64,000 bases of DNA from Pseudescherichia sp039594205 (GTDB lineage: Bacteria; Pseudomonadota; Gammaproteobacteria; Enterobacterales; Enterobacteriaceae), in the NCBI GenBank assembly GCA_039594205.1, contig JBCNNW010000006.1, positions 1 through 64,000 of the forward strand, written 5' to 3'. Under the pieces are notes generated by a model. That model saw nothing but the letters and a program-made list of their open reading frames with translations, ran no database searches and had not been told where the DNA came from. Positions 1-9,442 of this stretch are shown piece by piece; the stretch's first letter is position 1, and each line of letters starts with the position of its first letter. Position numbers and translations under genes: made by a program.

Positions 1-355
1 TGTCCGCTTTTATCTTTTTAACTCAGGTAAATATCGCCCGATCGGCCTGGATTCTCCTCTGCCCAATCCCTTTATACTCACCCTCACTTTGCGCCGAAGC
101 GGCAGCTGATTTACTGCGCTCTCTTTATTCAAGAGGCGAAAGAAACGTAAAAACATCAGCATAGCGGGTAAAGAGACAGCAATATGTACGCGTTATGCAG
201 TAATTCGTTTTATGATGGGTCAAACCGGGGGAATAAAAGCGGGTAAAAGCGGCCGATCGCCTGTTTTATACGCACCCCATTTCACGTTGAAAAAAATGTA
301 GTATTTTCAACGTCAAAAGGTAAAAATTCTTCTTCAAATCAGAGTCAGGACGCGT
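1..355. other. Intergenic region upstream of glmU
   Basis: No gene is supported here. In related enterobacteria this is the gap between atpC and glmU. The right half (about 260-340) is AT-rich and holds a perfect inverted repeat, listed separately. No convincing atp terminator or paired -35/-10 hexamers could be fixed by eye. Confidence 0.6.
284..313. promoter_or_regulatory. Perfect 10-bp inverted repeat upstream of glmU
   Basis: ACGTTGAAAA (284-293) and its exact complement TTTTCAACGT (304-313) flank a 10-nt centre, 42 bp before the glmU start. No T-run follows, so it does not read as a terminator. In E. coli the glmUS operon is controlled by NagC from upstream sites; a regulator-binding role here is inference only. 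Confidence 0.4.
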
Positions 356-1726
356 ATGTTGAACAATAGCATGAGCGTGGTGATCCTTGCCGCTGGCAAG
401 GGAACCCGTATGTATTCGGATCTTCCTAAAGTGCTTCATACTCTCGCCGGGAAAGCGATGGTACAGCATGTCATTGATGCCGCGAATAATCTCGGCGCAC
501 GCCATGTTCACCTGGTCTACGGCCACGGCGGCGATCTGCTTAAGCAGACGCTGCGTGACGATAACCTGAACTGGGTCCTACAGGCAGAACAGCTGGGTAC
601 TGGCCATGCTATGCAGCAGGCTGCCCCTGGCTTCGCCGATGACGAAGATATCCTCATGCTCTACGGTGACGTACCGCTGATCTCCGTTGAGACACTGCAG
701 CGCCTGCGCGATGCCAAGCCGCAGGGCGGCATCGGGCTGTTAACGGTCAAGCTTGACGATCCCACCGGCTATGGCCGTATCACCCGTGAAGGCGGGAAAG
801 TGACGGGTATCGTTGAGCACAAAGATGCGACCCCCGAACAGCATAAGATTCAGGAGATCAATACTGGGATCCTGATTGCCAACGGCGCGGATCTGAAGCG
901 CTGGCTGGGCAAGCTGACCAACGACAATGCGCAGGGTGAATACTATATCACCGACATTATCGCGCTGGCCTACCACGAAGGACGTGAGATCGCGGCGGTG
1001 CATCCGCAGCGCCTGAGTGAAGTTGAGGGCGTGAACAACCGTCTGCAGCTTTCTCGTCTGGAACGCGTCTATCAGTCCGAGCAGGCAGAGAAGCTGCTGC
1101 TGGCGGGTGTGATGCTGCGCGATCCGGCTCGCTTTGACCTGCGCGGTACCCTGAACCATGGCCGTGATATTGAGATTGATGCCAACGTTATTCTCGAAGG
1201 CAACGTCTCGCTGGGCAACCGGGTCAAAATCGGCGCGGGCTGCGTGATCAAAAACAGTGTTATCGGCGACGACTGCGAAATCAGTCCCTACAGCGTGGTT
1301 GAAGATGCCACCCTGGAAGCCGCCTGCACCATCGGCCCGTTTGCCCGTCTGCGTCCAGGCGCAGAGCTGCTGGCCGGTGCGCACGTCGGCAACTTCGTTG
1401 AGATGAAAAAAGCGCGTCTGGGTAAAGGCTCGAAGGCGGGGCATCTCACCTATCTCGGCGACGCGGAGATAGGCGACAACGTCAACATCGGCGCAGGGAC
1501 CATCACCTGCAACTACGACGGTGCCAACAAGCATAAAACCATTATTGGCGACGACGTTTTTGTCGGCTCCGACTCACAGTTTATCGCTCCAGTGAGCGTC
1601 GCCAGCGGCGTGACCATTGCAGCGGGTACCACGGTAACCCGTGATGTTGCCGAGGACGAGCTGGTCATCAGCCGAGTGAAGCAGACCCATATCAAGGGCT
1701 GGAAACGTCCGGTCAAAAAGAAGTAA
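356..1726 (+). CDS. glmU: Bifunctional UDP-GlcNAc pyrophosphorylase / glucosamine-1-phosphate acetyltransferase
   Basis: This cytoplasmic enzyme makes UDP-GlcNAc, the precursor of peptidoglycan and LPS. It acetylates glucosamine-1-phosphate and then couples it to UTP. The 456 residues equal the E. coli length. The N-terminal nucleotidyltransferase half carries LAAGKGTRM near residue 11. The C-terminal half is a left-handed beta-helix of hexapeptide repeats, with the conserved stretch around GNFVEMKKARLGKGSKAGH, and the end PVKKK is typical. The ATG has an AGGA-type ribosome site. glmS follows in the same direction after 190 bp, as in the known glmUS operon. Confidence 0.98.
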   Translation: MLNNSMSVVILAAGKGTRMYSDLPKVLHTLAGKAMVQHVIDAANNLGARHVHLVYGHGGDLLKQTLRDDNLNWVLQAEQLGTGHAMQQAAPGFADDEDILMLYGDVPLISVETLQRLRDAKPQGGIGLLTVKLDDPTGYGRITREGGKVTGIVEHKDATPEQHKIQEINTGILIANGADLKRWLGKLTNDNAQGEYYITDIIALAYHEGREIAAVHPQRLSEVEGVNNRLQLSRLERVYQSEQAEKLLLAGVMLRDPARFDLRGTLNHGRDIEIDANVILEGNVSLGNRVKIGAGCVIKNSVIGDDCEISPYSVVEDATLEAACTIGPFARLRPGAELLAGAHVGNFVEMKKARLGKGSKAGHLTYLGDAEIGDNVNIGAGTITCNYDGANKHKTIIGDDVFVGSDSQFIAPVSVASGVTIAAGTTVTRDVAEDELVISRVKQTHIKGWKRPVKKK

Positions 1727-1916
1727 ACATATTGAAGCCGGCCTGGCGTTCGCGTCGTCCGGCAGACAGGGATGAGGCGGTCAATATAGATCGCCCGCCC
1801 ACCAGCAGTAGCTATAAAAATAACCCCACTCTCTACAAGGCTCGGGGCGCCCGGAAAACGGGTAACGCAGGTTGACCGACAACGCATGGCTTACGCCATA
1901 ATCAGGAAATCTAACT

Positions 1917-3746
1917 ATGTGTGGAATTGTTGGCGCAGTTGCGCAGCGTGATATTGCTGAAATCCTTCTCGAAGGCTTACGTCGTCTCGAATACCGTGGC
2001 TATGACTCTGCCGGTCTGGCAGTAGTCGACAGTGAAGGGCATATGACCCGCCTGCGTCGTCTCGGTAAAGTCCAGATGCTCTCTCAGGCAGCAGAAGAGC
2101 ATCCGCTGCATGGCGGAACCGGTATTGCCCATACCCGTTGGGCGACGCACGGTGAACCCTCTGAAGGCAACGCTCACCCGCATGTCTCTGAACATATCGT
2201 GGTGGTGCATAACGGCATTATTGAGAACCACGAGCCGCTGCGCGAAGAGTTAAGATCGCGCGGCTATGAATTTGTCTCCGAAACCGATACCGAAGTGATC
2301 GCTCACCTGGTGCACTGGGAGCTGGCAAAAGGCGGCTCGCTGCGTGATGCCGTTCTGCGTACTATCCCGCAGCTGCGCGGCGCGTACGGTACGGTTATCA
2401 TGGATACCCGCGATCCGAGCACCCTGCTGGCCGCCCGCTCCGGTAGCCCGCTGGTTATCGGTCTTGGCATGGGCGAAAACTTTATCGCCTCCGATCAGCT
2501 GGCTCTGCTGCCGGTGACCCGCCGCTTTATCTTCCTCGAAGAGGGTGACATTGCGGAAGTAACCCGCCGTAGCGTCGTGGTGTTTGACCGTGAAGGTCAG
2601 GAAGTGAAGCGCCCGGACATCGAATCTAATCTGCAATATGACGCGGGCGATAAGGGCATCTACCGCCACTACATGCAGAAAGAGATCTACGAGCAGCCGA
2701 ACGCCATTAAAAACACCCTGACCGGGCGTATCAGTCACGGTGAGATCGATCTCAGCGAGCTGGGCGAGAAAGCCAACGAGATGCTCTCTCAGGTTGAACA
2801 TATCCAGATCATCGCCTGCGGCACCTCCTACAACTCCGGGATGGTCTCTCGCTACTGGTTTGAATCGCTGGCCGGTATTCCGTGCGACGTGGAAATCGCC
2901 TCTGAGTTCCGCTACCGCAAATCCGCCGTGCGCCGCAACAGCCTGATGATCACCCTCTCCCAGTCTGGTGAGACGGCGGATACCCTGGCCGCGCTGCGCC
3001 TCTCCAAAGAGCTGGGCTACCTCGGTTCGCTGGCGATCTGTAACGTGCCTGGCTCCTCGCTGGTACGTGAATCCGATCTGGCGCTGATGACCAACGCTGG
3101 CACCGAGATCGGTGTGGCATCGACCAAAGCCTTCACTACCCAGCTCACCGTGCTGCTGATGCTGGTGGCGAAGCTGAGCCGCCTGAAGGGTCTGGACGCC
3201 TCTATCGAGCAGGATATCGTGCATGGCCTGCAGGCGCTGCCGAACCGTATCGAGCAGATGCTCTCCCAGGACAAGCGTATTGAAGCGCTGGCAGAGGACT
3301 TCTCTGAGAAGCACCACGCCCTGTTCCTGGGTCGTGGCGATCAGTACCCTATCGCTCTTGAAGGCGCGCTGAAGCTGAAAGAGATCTCCTACATCCATGC
3401 GGAAGCCTACGCCGCAGGCGAGCTGAAACACGGCCCGCTGGCGCTGATTGATGCCGATATGCCGGTTATTGTTGTGGCACCTAACAACGAACTGCTGGAA
3501 AAACTGAAGTCCAACATCGAAGAAGTTCGCGCCCGTAGCGGCGTGCTCTATGTCTTCGCCGGTCAGGATGCCGGTTTCACCAGCAGCGATAACATGCACA
3601 TTATCGAGCTGCCGCACGTGGAAGAGGTGATTGCGCCGATCTTCTACACCGTGCCGCTGCAGCTGCTGGCCTACCACGTCGCGCTGATCAAAGGCACCGA
3701 CGTTGACCAGCCGCGTAACCTCGCGAAATCTGTAACCGTAGAGTAA
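1917..3746 (+). CDS. glmS: Glutamine-fructose-6-phosphate aminotransferase (isomerising)
   Basis: GlmS makes glucosamine-6-phosphate from fructose-6-phosphate and glutamine, the first committed step to amino sugars. It has 609 aa including the initiator Met. The catalytic nucleophile is Cys2 of MCGIVGAV, which fixes the start. The N-terminal glutaminase domain is followed by two SIS sugar-isomerase domains (ACGTSYNSG and LGRGDQYPIALEGALK regions) and the usual C-terminus ending VTVE. In E. coli the message is cleaved from glmU by RNase E and activated by the sRNA GlmZ. The 190-bp leader here is GC-rich and could fold similarly, but no GlmZ pairing site was identified. Confidence 0.98.
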   Translation: MCGIVGAVAQRDIAEILLEGLRRLEYRGYDSAGLAVVDSEGHMTRLRRLGKVQMLSQAAEEHPLHGGTGIAHTRWATHGEPSEGNAHPHVSEHIVVVHNGIIENHEPLREELRSRGYEFVSETDTEVIAHLVHWELAKGGSLRDAVLRTIPQLRGAYGTVIMDTRDPSTLLAARSGSPLVIGLGMGENFIASDQLALLPVTRRFIFLEEGDIAEVTRRSVVVFDREGQEVKRPDIESNLQYDAGDKGIYRHYMQKEIYEQPNAIKNTLTGRISHGEIDLSELGEKANEMLSQVEHIQIIACGTSYNSGMVSRYWFESLAGIPCDVEIASEFRYRKSAVRRNSLMITLSQSGETADTLAALRLSKELGYLGSLAICNVPGSSLVRESDLALMTNAGTEIGVASTKAFTTQLTVLLMLVAKLSRLKGLDASIEQDIVHGLQALPNRIEQMLSQDKRIEALAEDFSEKHHALFLGRGDQYPIALEGALKLKEISYIHAEAYAAGELKHGPLALIDADMPVIVVAPNNELLEKLKSNIEEVRARSGVLYVFAGQDAGFTSSDNMHIIELPHVEEVIAPIFYTVPLQLLAYHVALIKGTDVDQPRNLAKSVTVE

Positions 3747-3756
3747 TGTTCCTCTT

Positions 3757-3782
3757 ACGTCCCGTCGCTACTGGCGGGACGT
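3757..3782 (+). terminator. Terminator-like hairpin after glmS
   Basis: ACGTCCCG (3757-3764) pairs perfectly with CGGGACGT (3775-3782). The tract after it is pyrimidine-rich rather than a clean T-run, so strength is uncertain. It separates glmUS from the pst operon. Confidence 0.6.
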
Positions 3783-3840
3783 CTCTCCTCGCTGTGCTAT
3801 TTTTAAACAATCCATAGACTATTTTCGGTCAAATAAGCGC

Positions 3841-3891
3841 CTGTCATAAAAATGTCATAATACGTACATTTAACTGTCACCTGGTTGTCCT
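3841..3891 (+). promoter_or_regulatory. Two tandem Pho boxes of the pstS promoter
   Basis: CTGTCATAAAAATGTCAT (3841-3858) and CTGTCACCTGGTTGTCCT (3874-3891) each show two PhoB-type CTGTCAT heptamers separated by 4 bp, with the second box less perfect. The arrangement and spacing copy the E. coli pstS promoter, so activation by phospho-PhoB under phosphate starvation is expected for pstSCAB-phoU. Confidence 0.92.
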
Positions 3892-3944
3892 ATTTTGCAT
3901 ATCGTAGAAACCAAACAACGATTTACAATCCCTCAGGAGACATT

Positions 3945-4985
3945 ATGAAAGTCATGCGTACCACTGTCGCTACTGTTGTCGCCGCGACCTTATCCCTGAG
4001 CGCTTTCGCTGTTAACGCAGCGGCAAGCCTGACCGGCGCGGGTGCAACCTTCCCAGCGCCAGTGTATGCCAAATGGGCGGATACCTATCAGAAAGCGACC
4101 GGTAGCAAAGTTAACTACCAGGGTATCGGCTCCTCCGGCGGCGTGAAGCAGATCACTGCTAACACCGTGGATTTTGGCGCGTCTGACGCTCCGCTGTCTG
4201 ATGAGAAACTGAACCAGGAAGGCCTGTTCCAGTTCCCGACCGTTATCGGTGGCGTGGTGCTGGCGGTTAACCTGCCGGGCGTGAAATCCGGTGAGCTGGT
4301 GCTGGATGGTAAAACGCTGGGTGACATCTACCTGGGCAAAATCAAAAAATGGGATGACGAAGCGATCGCTAAGCTCAACCCAGGTATGAAGCTGCCTTCA
4401 CAGAATATCGCCGTGGTTCGTCGCGCTGACGGCTCCGGTACCTCCTTCGTCTTCACCAGCTACCTGGCGAAAGTGAACGAAGAGTGGAAATCAAAAATCG
4501 GCTCTGGCTCTACCGTGAACTGGCCGACCGGTCTGGGCGGCAAAGGTAATGACGGTATCGCCGCGTTCGTACAGCGTCTGCCTGGCTCTATTGGCTACGT
4601 AGAGTACGCCTACGCTAAGCAGAACAACCTGGCCTACACCAGGCTGGTCTCTGCCGATGGCAAACCGGTCTCTCCGACCGAAGAGAGCTTCTCTAACGCC
4701 GCGAAAGGCGTGGACTGGAGCAAAACCTTCGCTCAGGACCTGACTAACCAGAAGGGTGATAACGCGTGGCCAATCACCTCCACCACCTTTATCCTGATCC
4801 ACAAAGAGCAGAAGAAACCTGAGCAGGGCGCTGAAGTGCTGAAGTTCTTTGACTGGGCCTACAAAGACGGTGCGAAACAGGCTAACGATCTGGATTACGC
4901 AACCCTGCCGGACAGCGTGGTTGAGCAGGTTCGTGCTGCATGGAAAACCAATGTGAAAGATAGCAGCGGTAAAGCGCTGTACTAA
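3945..4985 (+). CDS. pstS: Periplasmic phosphate-binding protein of the Pst ABC transporter
   Basis: PstS captures inorganic phosphate in the periplasm and delivers it to PstCA. The start at 3945 (MKVMRTTVATVV) follows a CAGGAG ribosome site and gives 346 aa, the E. coli length. An upstream in-frame extension lacks a ribosome site and would run into the Pho boxes. A Sec signal peptide covers about residues 1-25, and mature PstS begins near ASLTGAGATFPAP. Phosphate-contacting motifs such as SSGGVKQI and RRADGSGTS are intact. It is the first gene of the pst operon. Confidence 0.98.
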   Translation: MKVMRTTVATVVAATLSLSAFAVNAAASLTGAGATFPAPVYAKWADTYQKATGSKVNYQGIGSSGGVKQITANTVDFGASDAPLSDEKLNQEGLFQFPTVIGGVVLAVNLPGVKSGELVLDGKTLGDIYLGKIKKWDDEAIAKLNPGMKLPSQNIAVVRRADGSGTSFVFTSYLAKVNEEWKSKIGSGSTVNWPTGLGGKGNDGIAAFVQRLPGSIGYVEYAYAKQNNLAYTRLVSADGKPVSPTEESFSNAAKGVDWSKTFAQDLTNQKGDNAWPITSTTFILIHKEQKKPEQGAEVLKFFDWAYKDGAKQANDLDYATLPDSVVEQVRAAWKTNVKDSSGKALY

Positions 4986-5006
4986 CAGGATCTTTTTGAC
5001 GAAGAT

Positions 5007-5076
5007 GGCGGGTGGCGTAGGCTTCCCGCCCTACGGATAAAAACTGTAGGCCCGGTAAGCGTTCGCGCCACCGGGC
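5007..5076. repeat. Stem-loop plus REP-like element between pstS and pstC
   Basis: GGCGGG/CCCGCC (5007-5012 and 5025-5030) forms one stem. A REP-like unit with a GCCCGGT...ACCGGGC stem occupies 5046-5076. Such elements often protect the upstream message or lower downstream expression, which would suit the greater need for PstS than for the membrane parts. The effect is inferred. Confidence 0.7.
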
Positions 5077-5111
5077 AAATTCGTAAGACGTACATAACAG
5101 AAGAGTAATTT

Positions 5112-6071
5112 ATGGCTGCAACCAAGCCTGCTTTTAACCCACCGGGTAAACAGGGTGACATGATCTTCGGCGCGCTGGTCAAACTGGCTGCGCTGATTGT
5201 GCTATTGCTGCTCGGCGGCATCATCATCTCCCTGATTGTCTCCTCCTGGCCAAGCATCCAGAAATTTGGTTTCTCCTTCCTGTGGACCAAAGAGTGGGAC
5301 GCCCCGAACGATATCTACGGCGCGCTGGTGCCGATCTACGGTACGCTGGTGACCTCCTTTATCGCGCTGCTGATCGCCGTTCCGGTAAGTTTTGGTATCG
5401 CACTGTTCCTGACGGAGCTGGCTCCCGGCTGGCTGAAGCGTCCGCTGGGTATCGCCATTGAGCTGCTCGCTGCTATCCCCAGTATCGTTTACGGCATGTG
5501 GGGGCTGTTTATCTTCGCTCCGCTGTTTGCCACCTATTTCCAGGAGCCGGTGGGCAACGTGCTCTCTACCATTCCGTTTGTGGGTGCGCTCTTCTCCGGC
5601 CCGGCGTTTGGTATCGGTATCCTCGCTGCGGGTATTATTCTCGCCATTATGATCATTCCGTACATCGCCTCGGTGATGCGCGACGTGTTTGAACAAACCC
5701 CGGTGATGATGAAAGAGTCGGCCTACGGCATTGGCTGCACCACCTGGGAGGTGATCTGGCGCATCGTGCTGCCGTTCACCAAGAACGGCGTCATCGGCGG
5801 AGTCATGCTGGGCCTGGGCCGCGCGCTGGGTGAAACCATGGCGGTGACCTTTATCATCGGTAACACCTACCAGCTCGACAGCGCCTCGCTCTATATGCCG
5901 GGCAACAGCATTACCTCTGCGCTGGCTAATGAGTTCGCTGAGGCGGAGTCCGGGCTGCACGTTGCCGCGCTGATGGAGCTGGGCCTGATCCTGTTTGTGA
6001 TCACCTTTATCGTGCTGGCGATTTCGAAAGTGATGATCCTGCGTCTGGCGAAAAACGAGGGGGCACGCTAA
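5112..6071 (+). CDS. pstC: Phosphate ABC transporter permease PstC
   Basis: PstC is one of the two inner-membrane channel subunits of the high-affinity phosphate transporter and is also needed for signalling through PhoU and PhoR. Its 319 aa (MAATKPAF...) match E. coli. Several hydrophobic helices are evident, with a binding-protein-dependent permease loop in the second half (ALGETMAVTF, the EAA-type contact with PstB). Its TAA shares one base with the pstA ATG (TAATG), so the two are translationally coupled. Confidence 0.97.
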   Translation: MAATKPAFNPPGKQGDMIFGALVKLAALIVLLLLGGIIISLIVSSWPSIQKFGFSFLWTKEWDAPNDIYGALVPIYGTLVTSFIALLIAVPVSFGIALFLTELAPGWLKRPLGIAIELLAAIPSIVYGMWGLFIFAPLFATYFQEPVGNVLSTIPFVGALFSGPAFGIGILAAGIILAIMIIPYIASVMRDVFEQTPVMMKESAYGIGCTTWEVIWRIVLPFTKNGVIGGVMLGLGRALGETMAVTFIIGNTYQLDSASLYMPGNSITSALANEFAEAESGLHVAALMELGLILFVITFIVLAISKVMILRLAKNEGAR

Positions 6072-6958
6072 TGGCTACACTCGAAATGCAGACCACGACG
6101 GCGCTGGCCGAGTCACGCCGTAAAATGCAGGCGCGTCGCCGCATGAAAAACCGCATCGCGCTGACGCTCTCGCTGGCAACCATGGCGTTTGGTCTCTTCT
6201 GGCTGATCTGGATCCTCTTTTCTACCGTAACCCGTGGCTTCGACGGCATGTCGCTGGCGCTGTTCACCGAGATGACGCCGCCGCCGAACACCGCAGGCGG
6301 CGGGCTGGCAAACGCCCTGGCGGGCAGCGGCCTGCTGATCCTCTGGGCGACCGTGTTTGGTACGCCGCTCGGCATCATGGCGGGCATCTACCTTGCCGAG
6401 TACGGGCGTAAGTCCTGGCTGGCCGAGGTGATCCGCTTCATCAACGATATTCTGCTCTCTGCCCCCTCGATCGTGGTAGGCCTGTTTGTCTACACCATTG
6501 TGGTAGCGCAGATGGAGCACTTCTCCGGCTGGGCAGGCGTGATTGCGCTGGCGCTGCTGCAGGTACCTATTGTTATCCGCACCACCGAGAACATGCTCAA
6601 GCTGGTTCCGGACAGCCTGCGTGAAGCCGCCTACGCGCTGGGTACGCCGAAGTGGAAGATGATCTCTGCGATTACGCTGAAGGCCTCTATCTCCGGCATT
6701 CTGACCGGCGTGCTGCTGGCGGTGGCGCGTATCGCTGGTGAAACCGCGCCGCTGCTCTTCACCTCCCTCTCCAACCAGTTCTGGAGCACGGATATGATGC
6801 AGCCTATCGCAAACCTGCCGGTCACCATATTTAAGTTTGCCATGAGTCCGTTTGCCGAGTGGCAACAGCTGGCCTGGGCTGGCGTATTGATTATCACCCT
6901 GTGCGTGCTGCTGCTGAACATTTTGGCTCGCGTCATCTTCGCGAAGAAGAACGGTTAA
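6071..6958 (+). CDS. pstA: Phosphate ABC transporter permease PstA
   Basis: PstA is the second membrane subunit of the Pst transporter and pairs with PstC. It has 295 aa, with a basic N-terminal segment before the first membrane helix, about six hydrophobic helices, and an EAA-type loop around DSLREAAYALGTPKWKM. A second conserved segment is ARIAGETAPLLF. The start overlaps the pstC stop by one base. pstB follows after 48 bp. Confidence 0.97.
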   Translation: MATLEMQTTTALAESRRKMQARRRMKNRIALTLSLATMAFGLFWLIWILFSTVTRGFDGMSLALFTEMTPPPNTAGGGLANALAGSGLLILWATVFGTPLGIMAGIYLAEYGRKSWLAEVIRFINDILLSAPSIVVGLFVYTIVVAQMEHFSGWAGVIALALLQVPIVIRTTENMLKLVPDSLREAAYALGTPKWKMISAITLKASISGILTGVLLAVARIAGETAPLLFTSLSNQFWSTDMMQPIANLPVTIFKFAMSPFAEWQQLAWAGVLIITLCVLLLNILARVIFAKKNG

Positions 6959-7006
6959 AATTTTGCGGCGTGGCTTCGGCCGCGTCCAGTTGAGGAAAAG
7001 AGTAAA

Positions 7007-7780
7007 ATGAGTATGGTTGACACCACCTCCGGCAAGATTCAGGTTCGCGATTTGAACTTCTACTATGGGAAGTTCCATGCCCTGAAAAACATCAACCTGG
7101 ATATCGCGAAGAATCAGGTAACGGCGTTTATCGGTCCGTCAGGCTGCGGTAAATCCACCCTGCTGCGTACTTTTAACAAAATGTACTCCCTTTACCCCGA
7201 GCAGCGCGCCGAGGGTGAAATTCTGCTTGATGGCGAGAACATTCTCACCCACAGCCAGGATATCGCCCTGCTGCGTGCTAAAGTCGGGATGGTGTTCCAG
7301 AAGCCGACCCCGTTCCCGATGTCTATCTATGACAACATCGCTTTCGGCGTGCGCCTGTTTGAAAAGCTCTCTCGCGCCGATATGGACGAGCGCGTGCAGT
7401 GGGCGTTGACCAAGGCCGCACTCTGGAACGAAACCAAAGATAAACTGCACCAGAGCGGGTACTCTCTCTCCGGTGGTCAGCAGCAGCGTCTGTGTATTGC
7501 GCGCGGCATCGCCATTCGCCCGGAAGTCCTGCTGCTGGATGAGCCGTGTTCTGCCCTCGACCCCATCTCTACCGGGCGTATTGAGGAGCTGATCACCGAG
7601 CTGAAGCAGGATTACACCGTAGTGATCGTGACCCACAACATGCAGCAGGCTGCGCGTTGCTCCGACCATACGGCCTTTATGTATCTGGGCGAGTTGATTG
7701 AGTTCAGCAACACGGACGATCTGTTCACCAAGCCCGCGAAGAAACAAACAGAAGACTATATCACTGGCCGCTACGGCTGA
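7007..7780 (+). CDS. pstB: Phosphate ABC transporter ATPase PstB
   Basis: PstB powers phosphate import by PstCA. Its 257 aa contain a Walker A GPSGCGKST, Q-loop GMVFQKPTPFP, ABC signature LSGGQQQR, Walker B VLLLDEPCSALDP and H-loop VIVTHNM, all intact. A GAGG-like ribosome site precedes ATG AGT ATG. The end YITGRYG is typical. phoU starts 14 bp downstream. Confidence 0.98.
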   Translation: MSMVDTTSGKIQVRDLNFYYGKFHALKNINLDIAKNQVTAFIGPSGCGKSTLLRTFNKMYSLYPEQRAEGEILLDGENILTHSQDIALLRAKVGMVFQKPTPFPMSIYDNIAFGVRLFEKLSRADMDERVQWALTKAALWNETKDKLHQSGYSLSGGQQQRLCIARGIAIRPEVLLLDEPCSALDPISTGRIEELITELKQDYTVVIVTHNMQQAARCSDHTAFMYLGELIEFSNTDDLFTKPAKKQTEDYITGRYG

Positions 7781-7794
7781 TTCAGGAGTGCGTT

Positions 7795-8520
7795 ATGGAC
7801 AGTCTCAATCTTAATAAACATATCTCCGGCCAGTTTAACGCCGAGCTGGAAAGCATTCGCACCCAGGTGATGACCATGGGGGGGATGGTAGAGCAGCAAC
7901 TCTCTGACGCGATCACCGCCATGCACAATCAGGACAGCGAGCTGGCCAAGCGCGTTGTTGCCGGTGACCATCAGGTCAACATGATGGAAGTGGCGATCGA
8001 TGAGGCCTGCGTGCGGATTATCGCCAAGCGTCAGCCGACGGCGAGCGACCTGCGTCTGGTGATGGCGATCATCAAAACCATCGCCGAGCTGGAGCGTATC
8101 GGTGACGTTGCGGATAAAATCTGCCGCACCGCGCTGGAGAAGTTCTCCCAGCAGCACCAGCCGCTGCTGGTAAGCCTGGAGTCGCTGGGCCGCCACACGG
8201 TGCAGATGCTGCACGACGTGCTGGATGCCTTTGCGCGCATGGATCTTGATGAAGCGGTGCGTATCTACCGTGAAGACAAGAAGGTGGATCAGGAGTACGA
8301 AGGTATCGTGCGCCAGCTGATGACCTACATGATGGAAGACTCACGTACCATCCCCAGCGTGCTGACCGCGCTGTTCTGCGCCCGCTCTATCGAGCGTATC
8401 GGTGACCGCTGCCAGAACATCTGCGAGTACATCTTCTACTTCGTGAAGGGACAGGATTTCCGCCACGTAGGCGGTGACGAGCTGGATAAGCTGCTCGCCG
8501 GCAAAGATCCGAAAGAGTAA
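7795..8520 (+). CDS. phoU: Phosphate signalling regulator PhoU
   Basis: PhoU is a peripheral cytoplasmic protein that links Pst transport to PhoR. It keeps the Pho regulon off when phosphate is plentiful and limits Pst uptake. It has 241 aa in two similar three-helix halves, with metal-binding helices ELERIGDVADKICR and SIERIGDRCQNICEY (E/D..R..D motifs). It is the last gene of the operon, and a REP cluster follows. Confidence 0.98.
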   Translation: MDSLNLNKHISGQFNAELESIRTQVMTMGGMVEQQLSDAITAMHNQDSELAKRVVAGDHQVNMMEVAIDEACVRIIAKRQPTASDLRLVMAIIKTIAELERIGDVADKICRTALEKFSQQHQPLLVSLESLGRHTVQMLHDVLDAFARMDLDEAVRIYREDKKVDQEYEGIVRQLMTYMMEDSRTIPSVLTALFCARSIERIGDRCQNICEYIFYFVKGQDFRHVGGDELDKLLAGKDPKE

Positions 8521-8537
8521 CCTGTTTTGCTGCTTTC

Positions 8538-8604
8538 GTAGGCCCGGTAAGCCTGCGCCACCGGGCAATTCGCCGGATGGCGCTGCCGCTTATCCGGCCT
8601 ACGG
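8538..8604. repeat. Pair of REP elements between phoU and yieH
   Basis: Two palindromic REP-type units lie head to head: GTAGGCCCGGTAAGCCTGCG...CACCGGGC and GCCGGATGGCGCTGCCGC...ATCCGGCCTAC. They fill the gap between the convergent ends of phoU and yieH. Confidence 0.85.
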
Positions 8605-9273
8605 TTAGGTCCGGGTAATCTCCCAGCCACGCGCTCTCCACAATTCCGGCAGCTGAGATAACTCGGTAAAGGTGGTCACCTTTGGATGATCGATCGGCTG
8701 GTTATGCGGATCGGCGCAGAAGTAAAACACCTCCATCCCTGCATTAATACCTGACTGCGCGCCCGCCGCAGAGTCATCCACCAGAATGCACTTCGCTGGA
8801 TCAACGTCCAGCGCGCTGGCGGCATGGAACATCAGGGCCGGGTCCGGTTTCCAGCGCTGAATATCGTAGCCGCTGAACAGCAGATCCGGGAAATAGTGCA
8901 GCATCCCGAGCTTGCCAAGGGAGTGCTGCATTTTGCTTACCGGGCCGTTCGAGACCACGCACATCGGCACGCTGACGGACGCCAGCAGCGCATCTGCCCC
9001 AGGAATTATCTCCAGCTCGGCATCGAACAGACGTGCGACCTCGGCGCGGTAGATCGGCTCCAGCTCTGCTTTTTCCAGGGCTACTCCGTGCTCGGCGTTG
9101 ATAATGTCGATAATTTCATAGAGCTTAACGCCTTTAAAGCGCTTAAAAATCTCCGCCAGATCGAGCGTAATACCAAACTGCGCGAACATATGCACGTACG
9201 CGCGGGAACAGATCACCTCGCTGTCGACCAGCGTGCCATCACAGTCGAAAAAAATCGCTTCTATTTGGGACAT
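8605..9273 (-). CDS. yieH: HAD-family sugar phosphatase, 6-phosphogluconate phosphatase-like
   Basis: This soluble haloacid-dehalogenase phosphatase has 222 aa. The nucleophile motif is FFDCDGTLVDSE (Asp9/Asp11 region), motif II is VVSNGP, motif III covers the KPDP lysine, and motif IV is ILVDDSAAGA. It matches E. coli YieH along its length; that protein acts on 6-phosphogluconate in vitro. It is transcribed divergently from adeP across 169 bp. Confidence 0.93.
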   Translation of the reverse strand: MSQIEAIFFDCDGTLVDSEVICSRAYVHMFAQFGITLDLAEIFKRFKGVKLYEIIDIINAEHGVALEKAELEPIYRAEVARLFDAELEIIPGADALLASVSVPMCVVSNGPVSKMQHSLGKLGMLHYFPDLLFSGYDIQRWKPDPALMFHAASALDVDPAKCILVDDSAAGAQSGINAGMEVFYFCADPHNQPIDHPKVTTFTELSQLPELWRARGWEITRT

Positions 9274-9442
9274 GCCGTTTCCTGTTTTATTACAAGTTTA
9301 ACGTTTACTTACGGCAGATTCCTCCGCGCAATCGATGCCGTATAAGCAAACGCAATGAAAAAAAGTGTGTGATAACCGTCAATATTGTCGCATTTTGGTA
9401 TAGGATAGCGACGAATTTTCCTTCCCTGTTCGGAAATAGATA

